Assembly (NCBI RefSeq): GCF_002008165.1
Contig: NZ_MRDM01000010.1
Location: 368,541-432,540 of the forward strand
Direction of reading: 5' to 3'
DNA from: Rhizobium laguerreae
Lineage (GTDB): Bacteria; Pseudomonadota; Alphaproteobacteria; Rhizobiales; Rhizobiaceae
DNA: 64,000 nucleotides
In this document: in pieces, positions 7,856 to 17,154 of the stretch
How positions within the stretch are numbered: position 1 is the first letter of the stretch
How the letters are laid out: every line of letters begins with the position of its first letter
Position numbers and translations under genes: made by a program
Notes under the pieces: model-generated
The model's input: the letters and a program-made list of their open reading frames with translations, nothing else
Told to the model about the DNA's origin: nothing
The model's database searches: none

Positions 7856-8761
7856 ATGATCAGAATCGAAGGTATTGCGGCTTTCGTCGCCGTGGTCGAG
7901 GCGGGCTCGGTCAGCGAGGCGGCCCGGCGCCTGCGGCTGTCCAAATCCGTCGTCAGCGAAAGGCTGGCGGAACTGGAGAAGTCGCTCGGCGGCATGCTGC
8001 TGCACCGAACGACGCGCAAGCTCACCTTGACGGAGGATGGCACGGTCTTCCTCGGGCGCGCCGCGCGCATCGTGCGCGAGATCGAGGAAGCCGCCGCCGA
8101 TATGGCCGAGCGGCGCGGAACACTATCGGGACCGATCCGCATCGCCGCCCCCGTCACCTTCGGCCGCATGCATCTCGGCCCGGCGCTCTATCCCTTTCTT
8201 GCCGAACATCCCGAGATCGAACTGACCCTCGATATCGATGACCGGCGCGTCGATGCCGCCTCGGACGGTTATGATGCCATTATCCGCAACGGCCCAATCG
8301 CCGATAGCCGGCTGGTCGCCTGGAAGCTCGCGCATAGCCGCCGTCTTCTCTGCGCCTCGCCGGATTATCTCGCGCGCCAGGGAATTCCGTCGTCGCTGGC
8401 TGATCTCAACAGCCATCGCGGCATCTTCTACACCAATCGCGGCATTGCCGACTGGCGCTTCCAGACGCCCGACGGTGCGATCGTCGTGCGCGCGAAACTG
8501 GCGCTCGGCATCAACAATGGCGACATGCTCCGCGACGCCGCGATTGCCGGGCTCGGCATCGCGCTGCTGCCTGCCTTCATCGCAGGCCCGGCAATCCGCG
8601 AGGGCCGGCTTGCCGAAATCGATGTCGGCCATAGGCCGGAGGCCGAATTCATCTACATGGCCCATCCCGAAGGCCGAAATCCCTCCGCCAAGCTTCGCGC
8701 CATCGCCGATCATCTCAAGAAAAGCTTCGGCGATCCGCCCTATTGGGATCCGGCGGGCTAA
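7856..8761 (+). CDS. LysR-family transcriptional regulator (divergent from SDR)
   Basis: A 301-residue LTTR. The N-terminal winged helix-turn-helix (about 1-60) contains FVAVVEAGSVSEAARRLRLS and VSERLAELEKSLGGMLLHRT. The rest is the periplasmic-binding-like effector domain, with a WxF...D pattern near 200 (DWRFQTPDGAIVVRA) seen in the subgroup related to AaeR/DmlR. LTTRs usually control a divergently transcribed neighbour, here the SDR at 6965-7729. Confidence 0.88.
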   Translation: MIRIEGIAAFVAVVEAGSVSEAARRLRLSKSVVSERLAELEKSLGGMLLHRTTRKLTLTEDGTVFLGRAARIVREIEEAAADMAERRGTLSGPIRIAAPVTFGRMHLGPALYPFLAEHPEIELTLDIDDRRVDAASDGYDAIIRNGPIADSRLVAWKLAHSRRLLCASPDYLARQGIPSSLADLNSHRGIFYTNRGIADWRFQTPDGAIVVRAKLALGINNGDMLRDAAIAGLGIALLPAFIAGPAIREGRLAEIDVGHRPEAEFIYMAHPEGRNPSAKLRAIADHLKKSFGDPPYWDPAG

Positions 8762-8762
8762 C

Positions 8763-9641
8763 TCATGTGCTCAGGAGGCTGATCAGGTTCTCGGTGACGG
8801 GCGAGCGATGTGTTTTCAGGATTGCCAGCGCCAGGCGCGCCACGGCCGGCGGCCCCTCGACCGGCCGGTAGGCCACACCTTCGAGCTTGATCTGCGAAAT
8901 CGAGGCCGGCACGATCGAGACGCCGAGATCGGCCGCCACCAGATTGACGACGGAGGATATCTGCGGCGCCTCCTGCGCCACGGTCAGCTCGAACCCCGCC
9001 CTGCGGCAGGCGAGCACGACATCGTCGTAAAGGCTCAAGCCCACGAGCCGGGGAAAGAGGATGAAGGGTTCGTCCGCCAGCGCCGCAAGCGGCAACTTGC
9101 TGCGCCGTGCCAAGAGATGGCTGGCGGGCAGGGCGATCACCATCGGCTCATCCGGCAGCCGCCGCATCCGGATACCCGCGAGATCGTCGAGGCTAGGGCG
9201 CATGAAGGTGGCGTCGAGCTCTCCACGTTCGAGCTTCTGCATCAGCGCCAGCGTATTCATTTCCGTCAGCGACAGCTGCACCTCCGGCCAGCGTGCGCGA
9301 AAGCGTCGGATCGTCGTGCTGACGATGGGATTGAAGGCGGAGGAAGCAGTGAAACCAAGCGATAGCCGGCCGGTCTCGCCGCGATTGGCGCTTTGCGCCG
9401 CAAGCTTTGCCTTTTCCGCGGCTGCCAACGAAGCCTTCGCCTCGCCGAGGAATGCCGTACCCGCTGCCGTCAATTCGGCCCCATGCGGCACGCGGTGAAA
9501 CAGCGTGGCACCCACTTCCCTCTCCAAGTCGCGGATCTGCTGGCTGAGCGGCGGCTGCCCGATGCCGAGCTTGCCGGCGGCACGGGTGAAATTGCCTTCT
9601 TCCGCCACCGCCAGGAAATATCTCAAATGCCGCAATTCCAT
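8763..9641 (-). CDS. LysR-family transcriptional regulator (divergent from MFS)
   Basis: A 292-residue LTTR starting MELRHLRYFLAVAEEGNFTR, the common BenM/CatR-like start. The DNA-binding helix is at about 18-45 (AAGKLGIGQPPLSQQIRDLE). The C-terminal effector domain spans about 90-290. GGAG lies six bases before the ATG at 9641; a TTG four codons upstream is also in frame. It is convergent with the other LysR gene, with one base between the stops, and divergent from an MFS gene at 9733, its likely target. Confidence 0.88.
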   Translation of the reverse strand: MELRHLRYFLAVAEEGNFTRAAGKLGIGQPPLSQQIRDLEREVGATLFHRVPHGAELTAAGTAFLGEAKASLAAAEKAKLAAQSANRGETGRLSLGFTASSAFNPIVSTTIRRFRARWPEVQLSLTEMNTLALMQKLERGELDATFMRPSLDDLAGIRMRRLPDEPMVIALPASHLLARRSKLPLAALADEPFILFPRLVGLSLYDDVVLACRRAGFELTVAQEAPQISSVVNLVAADLGVSIVPASISQIKLEGVAYRPVEGPPAVARLALAILKTHRSPVTENLISLLST

Positions 9642-9732
9642 TGGTATCTCCAAAACCTATCAGGACCGCCAGTGCCATATATTGGACAAATGGAGTGGCG
9701 TTGACTAGATCGGAGGTCGGGAAGGATGAGAT

Positions 9733-11366
<1,634 letters not shown>

Positions 11367-11383
11367 CGTCCGCCTCCCGCACA

Positions 11384-13045
11384 TCAACCAAGCCGGATAT
11401 AGGGAACGTCCTTCTTCGTCACCTCGTCCAGCGCCTCCTCGTAACCGGCATCAGCGTAACGCATGACGCCAAGCGCCGTATCGTTGGTCAGCGCATGGTC
11501 GAGCCGTTCGTCGGCAGCATCCGTACCGTCGGCAACGACGGTGACGCCACAGCTCGTCATGTAGCCGGCATAACCGCCGCCGCCGGAGTGGATGACGACC
11601 AGATCGGCCATCGACGAGCAGAGCATCATCGCATCGATCAGCGGCCAGTCGGCGATCGCGTCGGAGCCGTCCTTCATCCCTTCAGTCATGATGTTGGGAT
11701 GCGCCATGGCGCCGGCGTCGAGATGGTCGCGGGAGAAGGCGACCGGGCCGTTGAGTTCGCCGCTTGCAACCAGCGCATTGACGCGGCGGGCGAGTGCCGT
11801 GCGTTCGCCATGGCCGAGCCAGGCGATGCGGGCCGGCAGCCCCTCAAATGGCACATGCTCGCGCGCCAGCCGGATCCAGTTGGTGATGATCTTGTTGTCG
11901 GGGAACATCTCGAGCAGCAGGTCGTCAATGCGAGCGATATCGCTCTCTTCGCCCGATAGCGCCATCCAGCGGAATGGGCCGATCGCCCGGGCAAACAGCG
12001 GCCTGAGATAGGCTTCGGTGAAAATCGGGATGTCGAAGGCATTGGCGACGCCGCCCTCTTTGGCCTGCGTGCGGATCAGGTTGCCGTTGTCGAAGACTTC
12101 CGAGCCACGCTTCTGGAATTCCAGCATCGCCGTCACATGCTCGACGATCGAGGCCCGGCTTGCCGCCATCAATTGCCCTTGGCCATCGTCACGCAGGCCC
12201 TTGACCTGCTCGAGGTCCATGCCTTTCGGCACGTAGCCATAGACGAGGTCATGCGCCGAGGTCTGGTCGGTGACGATATCAGGCACGATGCCGCGCCGGG
12301 CAATTTCGGGATAGACCTCCGCCGCATTGCCGACGAGGCCGACAGACAGCGCCCGCTTGTCCTTCACCGCCGCATCGATCATCTGAAGGGCGGTGTCGAG
12401 ATCGGGCGCGATTTCCTGGAGATAACCGATCTGCTGGCGCTTGCGGGCCCGCTCCGGATCGAAGTCGACGCAGAGGATCGCAGCGCCTGCCATGCGGCCG
12501 GCAAGCGGCTGCGCTCCGCCCATGCCGCCGAGGCCGGCCGTCAGCACGAACCGGCCGAGGAGATCGCCGCCGAAGCGCCGCTCGGCAATGCGCATGAAGA
12601 TCTCATACGTGCCCTGGATGACGCCCTGGCTGCCGATATATTGCCAGGCGCCGGCCGTCAGCCCGCCCCAGCAGATCAGTCCCTTACGCTGCAGCTCGTA
12701 GAATACTTCGGCCTTTGCCCATTGCCCGACGATATTGCAGTTCGCCATGATAACAAGCGGCGCTTTGGCATGCGTTCGAACAAGCCCGATCGGCTTGCCG
12801 GACTGGATGAGCAGCGTCTGGTCCTCCTCCATCTCGGTCAGCGCCTTGACGATGCCCCTGTGCGCCGCCCAGTTGCGGGCCGCCTTGCCGAGAGCGGCAT
12901 AGACAATCAGGTTCTCGGGGTCCTCGCCGACGGAAAGCACATTTTCGAGCAGCCGCAGCAGCGCTTCCTGCCGCCAGCCCTTGGCGCGCAGCTCCGGCCC
13001 GCCGGGAATCGGAAATTTCGGATGACGTAGATTGGCCTTCGGCAT
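11384..13045 (-). CDS. Urocanase-family hydratase, probably thiourocanate or S-methylthiourocanate hydratase
   Basis: A 553-residue protein of the urocanate hydratase family, which adds water to a urocanate-type substrate using tightly bound NAD+. The NAD loop GLGGMGGAQP is at 171-180, and VYGYVPKG, IGPFRWMALSG (355-365), SRDHLDAG and DGSDAIADWPL follow the family order. It departs from true HutU: the conserved RICW, whose Cys is the catalytic residue (Cys410 in Pseudomonas putida), is RIAW here (Ala408), and LFC before IGPFRW is LFA. HutU normally shares an operon with hutI and hutG; those are absent. As the last gene of an operon with HAL-, hydantoinase-, carbamoylase- and DUF917-type genes, it more likely hydrates a sulfur-substituted urocanate. 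Plain urocanase activity is not excluded. Confidence 0.75.
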   Translation of the reverse strand: MPKANLRHPKFPIPGGPELRAKGWRQEALLRLLENVLSVGEDPENLIVYAALGKAARNWAAHRGIVKALTEMEEDQTLLIQSGKPIGLVRTHAKAPLVIMANCNIVGQWAKAEVFYELQRKGLICWGGLTAGAWQYIGSQGVIQGTYEIFMRIAERRFGGDLLGRFVLTAGLGGMGGAQPLAGRMAGAAILCVDFDPERARKRQQIGYLQEIAPDLDTALQMIDAAVKDKRALSVGLVGNAAEVYPEIARRGIVPDIVTDQTSAHDLVYGYVPKGMDLEQVKGLRDDGQGQLMAASRASIVEHVTAMLEFQKRGSEVFDNGNLIRTQAKEGGVANAFDIPIFTEAYLRPLFARAIGPFRWMALSGEESDIARIDDLLLEMFPDNKIITNWIRLAREHVPFEGLPARIAWLGHGERTALARRVNALVASGELNGPVAFSRDHLDAGAMAHPNIMTEGMKDGSDAIADWPLIDAMMLCSSMADLVVIHSGGGGYAGYMTSCGVTVVADGTDAADERLDHALTNDTALGVMRYADAGYEEALDEVTKKDVPYIRLG

Positions 13046-13063
13046 CGTGGGTTCCTCGTTTCG

Positions 13064-13393
13064 TTATTTGCTCGGCAGCGATTCCACATAGGCAAGTGCC
13101 GCATCGAGCAAACGCTGTCTCAGGGCATCGTCGCCGTAAACCTCGGCACCGCCGCGCACCCAGCCATGCATCACCCGCTCGCCCGACAGCATCTGGATCA
13201 CGCCCGGCAGCGCCAGCGCCCAGCCGTCATTGCCCTTGCCGAGACGGATCAGCATGCCGTCATGGCGCGCGCAGCAGAGAAGATTGCCGTTCAGCATGAA
13301 GGCCCAGCCGCCGAACATCGATTTTTCGGCAAGGCCCGGCCGACCGCCGAGTTCCTCACGCATCAGTTCTTCGAGGCCGGGATCGCGCGCCAT
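13064..13393 (-). CDS. TfoX N-terminal domain protein
   Basis: A 109-residue protein matching the TfoX/Sxy N-terminal domain alone: EKSMFGGWAFMLNGNLLCC is the usual M-FGG-F-- motif, with the helix ending YVESLPSK. The C-terminal domain of true Sxy competence regulators is absent. Single-domain relatives are common in alphaproteobacteria and have no known job. Its ATG is three bases after the stop of the DUF917 gene and its stop 18 bases before the urocanase-like gene, so it is a full member of this catabolic operon, which is odd for the family. Confidence 0.8.
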   Translation of the reverse strand: MARDPGLEELMREELGGRPGLAEKSMFGGWAFMLNGNLLCCARHDGMLIRLGKGNDGWALALPGVIQMLSGERVMHGWVRGGAEVYGDDALRQRLLDAALAYVESLPSK

Positions 13394-13396
13394 GGC

Positions 13397-14494
13397 TCAG
13401 GCCTTCGTCGCCAGTGCATAACGTGCGATCTCGATCCCCATCGCCTTTTCGACGACGGGATAGACGGTCGGATCGAGCACGCTTGCCGACAGCGGAATGA
13501 TCTCCATCGGCACATGCAGGATGAAGACATGCATGCCCTCCTTGAGCTGGCCGACGCTGAGCGGCTCGCCCTCCGGTGAAAGCGTGGTGATGACGGCGGG
13601 AAAGGTCGCAAGTCGCTCACCATCCGCATCGTCCACCGCCATATATTCGTTCATCACATGCAGCGTCACCGATTTTTCGCCTGCGCCGACGGTGATCGTG
13701 CCGATGTCGAAGGCTTCCTTGGTGTAGACGACGTCCTTGCGGGTGATGACGCCTTCGGCAAGGATATGCCCGCCCGTCGTCTTGCAGATCGCGTCGATGA
13801 CGGCAGATCCGCCGCGCTTCTCCGCCGCGATGATCGCCTCGCCGAGCGCAAGCGCCATCGAGATACCGCCGAGCGCCGCATGGGTGCGGACGTAGGAGGC
13901 TCGGAGCGGATTGCGGCAGCTGGCGATGAAGCCGCCGGATTGATCGGCGGCGGCGCGCAGCACCGGCGAGATCTTCGCCGTCGCCCCCTTCACCACCAGC
14001 TCGATATAACGATTCTCGGCGCGATTGCCGCCGACGGCGGTCTGGATCATCTGCTCGGGCGAACCGGCCATGCCGATCGAGCCCATGTCGCCTGTGGGAT
14101 GCGCGCGAATATCCCCGACCGCGTCGACCACCTTGGTGCCGAGGATTGCTGACGGAAGCCAGCCGTTCAGCGTCGAGGATTTGCCGTTCTGGCCGATGAT
14201 CAGCCCGGAAAGCTTGTGGCCGAGCGTCTCCTGCAGCAGTTGCACCGCCTTCACATAATCGATGCCCTGCATTTCCCAGGGGGTGGTGGAGGCCGGCGCA
14301 CCGATCGCGGCCGCAGTCGCAATCCAGTCTTCGTCCTTCAACTCGTCGATCGAGACCAGCTCCGGCTTGCCGACATTGACGGCGGCAAACCCAAGCATCC
14401 GCCCGTGATCGGCCCAGCCGCCGCCGCCGGCGGCATAGACGGAGCCGCCCTTGACGGCAGCTTCCACGTCCTTCTCAACGAGTATGCGTCCCAT
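13397..14494 (-). CDS. DUF917 / S-methylthiohydantoin desulfurase-like protein
   Basis: A 365-residue protein of the former DUF917 family, now associated with S-methylthiohydantoin desulfurase. Recognisable features are the GGGGW near residue 20, the VSIDELKDEDW segment, IGAPAST, and the middle GGSAVIDAICKTTGGHILAEG. From memory, the family removes the sulfur group from (S-methyl)thiohydantoin-propionate to give hydantoin-propionate in ergothioneine-type breakdown; relatives also sit beside hydantoinases with no known role. The start overlaps the end of the M20 gene by 20 bases, showing tight coupling. The desulfurase role is inferred from family and neighbours. Confidence 0.75.
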   Translation of the reverse strand: MGRILVEKDVEAAVKGGSVYAAGGGGWADHGRMLGFAAVNVGKPELVSIDELKDEDWIATAAAIGAPASTTPWEMQGIDYVKAVQLLQETLGHKLSGLIIGQNGKSSTLNGWLPSAILGTKVVDAVGDIRAHPTGDMGSIGMAGSPEQMIQTAVGGNRAENRYIELVVKGATAKISPVLRAAADQSGGFIASCRNPLRASYVRTHAALGGISMALALGEAIIAAEKRGGSAVIDAICKTTGGHILAEGVITRKDVVYTKEAFDIGTITVGAGEKSVTLHVMNEYMAVDDADGERLATFPAVITTLSPEGEPLSVGQLKEGMHVFILHVPMEIIPLSASVLDPTVYPVVEKAMGIEIARYALATKA

Positions 14495-15755
14495 TCGCCT
14501 TCTCCTGATTCAAGCTTTTGTCCATCTCGCGCACTGCCTCAAAAAGCACGGCGGCGCCGAGTGCGATATCGTCATTGTCAGCCCACTCGTCGGCCGAATG
14601 GCTGCGGCCTTCGCGGCAAGGCACGAAGATCATCGCCGCCGGCGCCACCTTGGCAATCCAGGCCGTATCGTGCCCCGCGCCGGAGGCCATGCGCCGATGT
14701 TTTGCGCCGACACGTTCGCAGGCAGCCTCCAAGGTCGACAGCAGCCCGGCATCGCCAGGCGTCGGCTGATTGTCGGAAACCCGGTTCGGCGTCTTGATCA
14801 TCACGCCGTAGGCGCCCGCCAGCTTTTCGACATGGCCGTCGAGCCAGCGGCAGAATGCCTCCATGTCGGCGCGGATTTCGGCGCGGCCATCGATCAGCAG
14901 CACCACCTTCGACGGTACGACATTGGCGGCGTTCGGCTCGATCCTGAATTCGCCGACGGTCGCGGCGAAGTGCCCCGGCGTTCTGGCAAGTTCGGCGGCG
15001 GCATTGCGGATGTCGAGCACCAGCTGTGATGCCGCCACCAGCGCATCCGCTCGCCGGTCCATCGGCGTCGTGCCGGCATGGTCGGCCCGTCCTTCGACTG
15101 TGATCTCGATACGGGTGATGCCCGAGATCGCGGTGACGATGCCGATATCCTCCTTTTCGGCTTCGAGCACCGGCCCCTGTTCGATATGAAGCTCCAGAAA
15201 GCCTGCTATATCGGGCCTGTTCTGCTGCATCAACACATCGGGTCTGCCGCCGACCTGGGCGATGCCTTCGGCCAGGTCGCGCCCGTCGCTGACGCGCGAA
15301 AGCCAGGCCTCTGGCAGTTGGCCGGTCATGCCGCGGCTGCCGATGCAGGAGACGCCGAAGATGCTGACCTCCTCGGCGAGGAAATCGACGATTTCGAGAT
15401 CGTGATCGAGCTCGATATTCTGGTCAACAAGAGCCCGCGCTACCTCCAGCGCCGCAATCACGCCGGCGATGCCGTCGAAGCGGCCGCCGTCGGGCACCGT
15501 GTCGGAATGCGAGCCGATCATGATCGTGCCGAGCCATGGTTTCCGACCTGTCCGGCGGCCGATCAGATTGCCGGCGGCATCGATCCGCGTTTCCAGCCCC
15601 GCCGCCTTCATCCGCGCTTCGATATAGGCACGGCCGTCGAGAAAGAGCGGTGAGAAGGCCCGTCGCGTCCAGGGATGCTCCGGCTCGGTGATCCCGGCCA
15701 ATGTATCGATATCGTCAGCGATCCGGCTGGCATTGACGGGTAGATTGCGGCTCAT
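14475..15755 (-). CDS. M20-family Zn hydrolase, N-carbamoyl-L-amino acid amidohydrolase-like
   Basis: A 426-residue amidase/hydantoinase-carbamoylase protein (M20). Metal ligands are visible in order: GSHSDTVPDGGRFDG (His, then Asp), AEEVSIFG (Glu), ELHIEQGP (His) and HSADEWA (His near the C-terminus). The lid/dimerisation domain carries RADHAGTTPMDRRADAL. GAGHDTAWIA is the substrate-facing loop of allantoate amidohydrolase and carbamoylase relatives. In this operon the expected step is N-carbamoyl-L-glutamate to glutamate, CO2 and ammonia. Its start overlaps the end of the hydantoinase-like gene by four bases (ATGA). Confidence 0.8.
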   Translation of the reverse strand: MSRNLPVNASRIADDIDTLAGITEPEHPWTRRAFSPLFLDGRAYIEARMKAAGLETRIDAAGNLIGRRTGRKPWLGTIMIGSHSDTVPDGGRFDGIAGVIAALEVARALVDQNIELDHDLEIVDFLAEEVSIFGVSCIGSRGMTGQLPEAWLSRVSDGRDLAEGIAQVGGRPDVLMQQNRPDIAGFLELHIEQGPVLEAEKEDIGIVTAISGITRIEITVEGRADHAGTTPMDRRADALVAASQLVLDIRNAAAELARTPGHFAATVGEFRIEPNAANVVPSKVVLLIDGRAEIRADMEAFCRWLDGHVEKLAGAYGVMIKTPNRVSDNQPTPGDAGLLSTLEAACERVGAKHRRMASGAGHDTAWIAKVAPAAMIFVPCREGRSHSADEWADNDDIALGAAVLFEAVREMDKSLNQEKANGTHTR

Positions 15756-17131
15756 GTTTCAATTCCCGGAATGGCCTGGCGCGGCAGCGGCCGTACGAAG
15801 CGGCCGGTGCCGGGTTTAGCCAGCACCTTCGCGCCCTCGGCGATCTTTTCGCCCCTGAGGTAGGTGGCGGAAACGGTCCAGGGCAGGCGGATGCCGTTAT
15901 AGGGGCTCCAGCCGACGACATTGTTGCCGCTCACGGCGGCATCATAGACGCTGTCGCGCGGCTCGAGCACGACGATATCGGCGTCCTTGCCCGGGGTCAG
16001 CGCGCCCTTGATATGGTCGAGCCGGAAATGCTTCGCCGGGTTCTCCGCCATCAGCCTGGCGGCCCATGTCAGCGGAATGCCGCGTTCGACGGCACCTTTG
16101 ACGAAAAGCGGCACCATCACCTCGAGACCGGGAACGCCGGAGGCGTTGGCGAGCATGTCGGGATTGGTCTTGCGGCTTTCCGACCAGCTGACGTGATCGG
16201 TCGAGACCAGCCAGACATCGCCCTCGGCCACCTTCCGCCAGAGCGTCTCCACCTCGGCGCGCGACCGCACGGGCGGATTGATCTTCGCCTTGCCGCCGAG
16301 GCGCTTCACGTCGTTTTCCTCGTCGAGCGTCAGGTAGTGGATGCAGCATTCCACCGTCGCCGCAAAGCCGTCGCGGCGGTAGGAACGCGCGATATCGTAG
16401 CCACGCCCGAGCGAGCAATGCACCACATGCGCCGGGCAGCCGGTATTGGCGCCGGTCTCGAAGATCGTATGCATCGCCAGCAGTTCGGTGATCGGCGGCC
16501 GCGACAGGCCGTGCGCCCGCCAGTCGGTGATGCCGCTCGTCTTCACCTGTTCCATGTAAGTGCGCACCGCCTCGTCGTCTTCATTGTGTACGCCCGCCGT
16601 CAGCCCCGTCGGCGCGATTGCCGCAAAGCAGGCGTCGAGCAGGGCAGGCGGAATGCGCGGAAAGCGCTTCGGGTCGGTACCGAATGTCGAGAATTTGAAG
16701 GCCGCAACGCCTGCCTCCACCATTTCGCGGATCCGTGCCGGGCCTTCTTCCGGATCGACGGTGCCGTAAAGCGCGAAATCGACGCGCGCCTGCGGACCGG
16801 CATGGTCGATCTTCCGCTTCACCGCCGCCGCCGAGCAGACGAGATTGCCTTCATCATAAGGCATGTCGACAATGACAGTCACGCCGCCGGCCGCTGCCGA
16901 TCGTGTCGACCAGAGGAAATCCTCCTGGTCCTTCTGGGAAAGCGAATGCACCTGCGCGTCGATCGCACCGGGCAGGATGAGCGCTTTTCCGAGCAGATGC
17001 CGTTCGCGGCCCGCAGGCGGCACGCCGAGGCCGACCTCGGCGATTTTGCCGTCGCGCACGGCGACATATCCCTCGTCGAGAATGCGGTCCGGCAGCACCA
17101 CCGTGCCCTGCAGAACGAGATCGAAGTCCAT
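15752..17131 (-). CDS. Dihydropyrimidinase/hydantoinase-like amidohydrolase
   Basis: A 459-residue cyclic amidohydrolase of the dihydroorotase/hydantoinase group. The barrel starts with LILPGAIDAQVHS: the usual metal-binding HxH is QVH here (Gln60, His62). The carboxylated-Lys region is AAFKFSTFG, later His ligands lie in GVHNEDDEA and AHVVHCSLGR, and the Asp ligand in VSTDHVSW. These enzymes open hydantoin, dihydropyrimidine or allantoin rings; the expected step in this operon is hydantoin-5-propionate to N-carbamoylglutamate. Loss of the first His may mean a one-metal or altered centre. The start at 17131 is 23 bases after the lyase gene. Confidence 0.78.
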   Translation of the reverse strand: MDFDLVLQGTVVLPDRILDEGYVAVRDGKIAEVGLGVPPAGRERHLLGKALILPGAIDAQVHSLSQKDQEDFLWSTRSAAAGGVTVIVDMPYDEGNLVCSAAAVKRKIDHAGPQARVDFALYGTVDPEEGPARIREMVEAGVAAFKFSTFGTDPKRFPRIPPALLDACFAAIAPTGLTAGVHNEDDEAVRTYMEQVKTSGITDWRAHGLSRPPITELLAMHTIFETGANTGCPAHVVHCSLGRGYDIARSYRRDGFAATVECCIHYLTLDEENDVKRLGGKAKINPPVRSRAEVETLWRKVAEGDVWLVSTDHVSWSESRKTNPDMLANASGVPGLEVMVPLFVKGAVERGIPLTWAARLMAENPAKHFRLDHIKGALTPGKDADIVVLEPRDSVYDAAVSGNNVVGWSPYNGIRLPWTVSATYLRGEKIAEGAKVLAKPGTGRFVRPLPRQAIPGIET

Positions 17132-17154
17132 GCTGCTTCCTCCGTAACTGGCAA

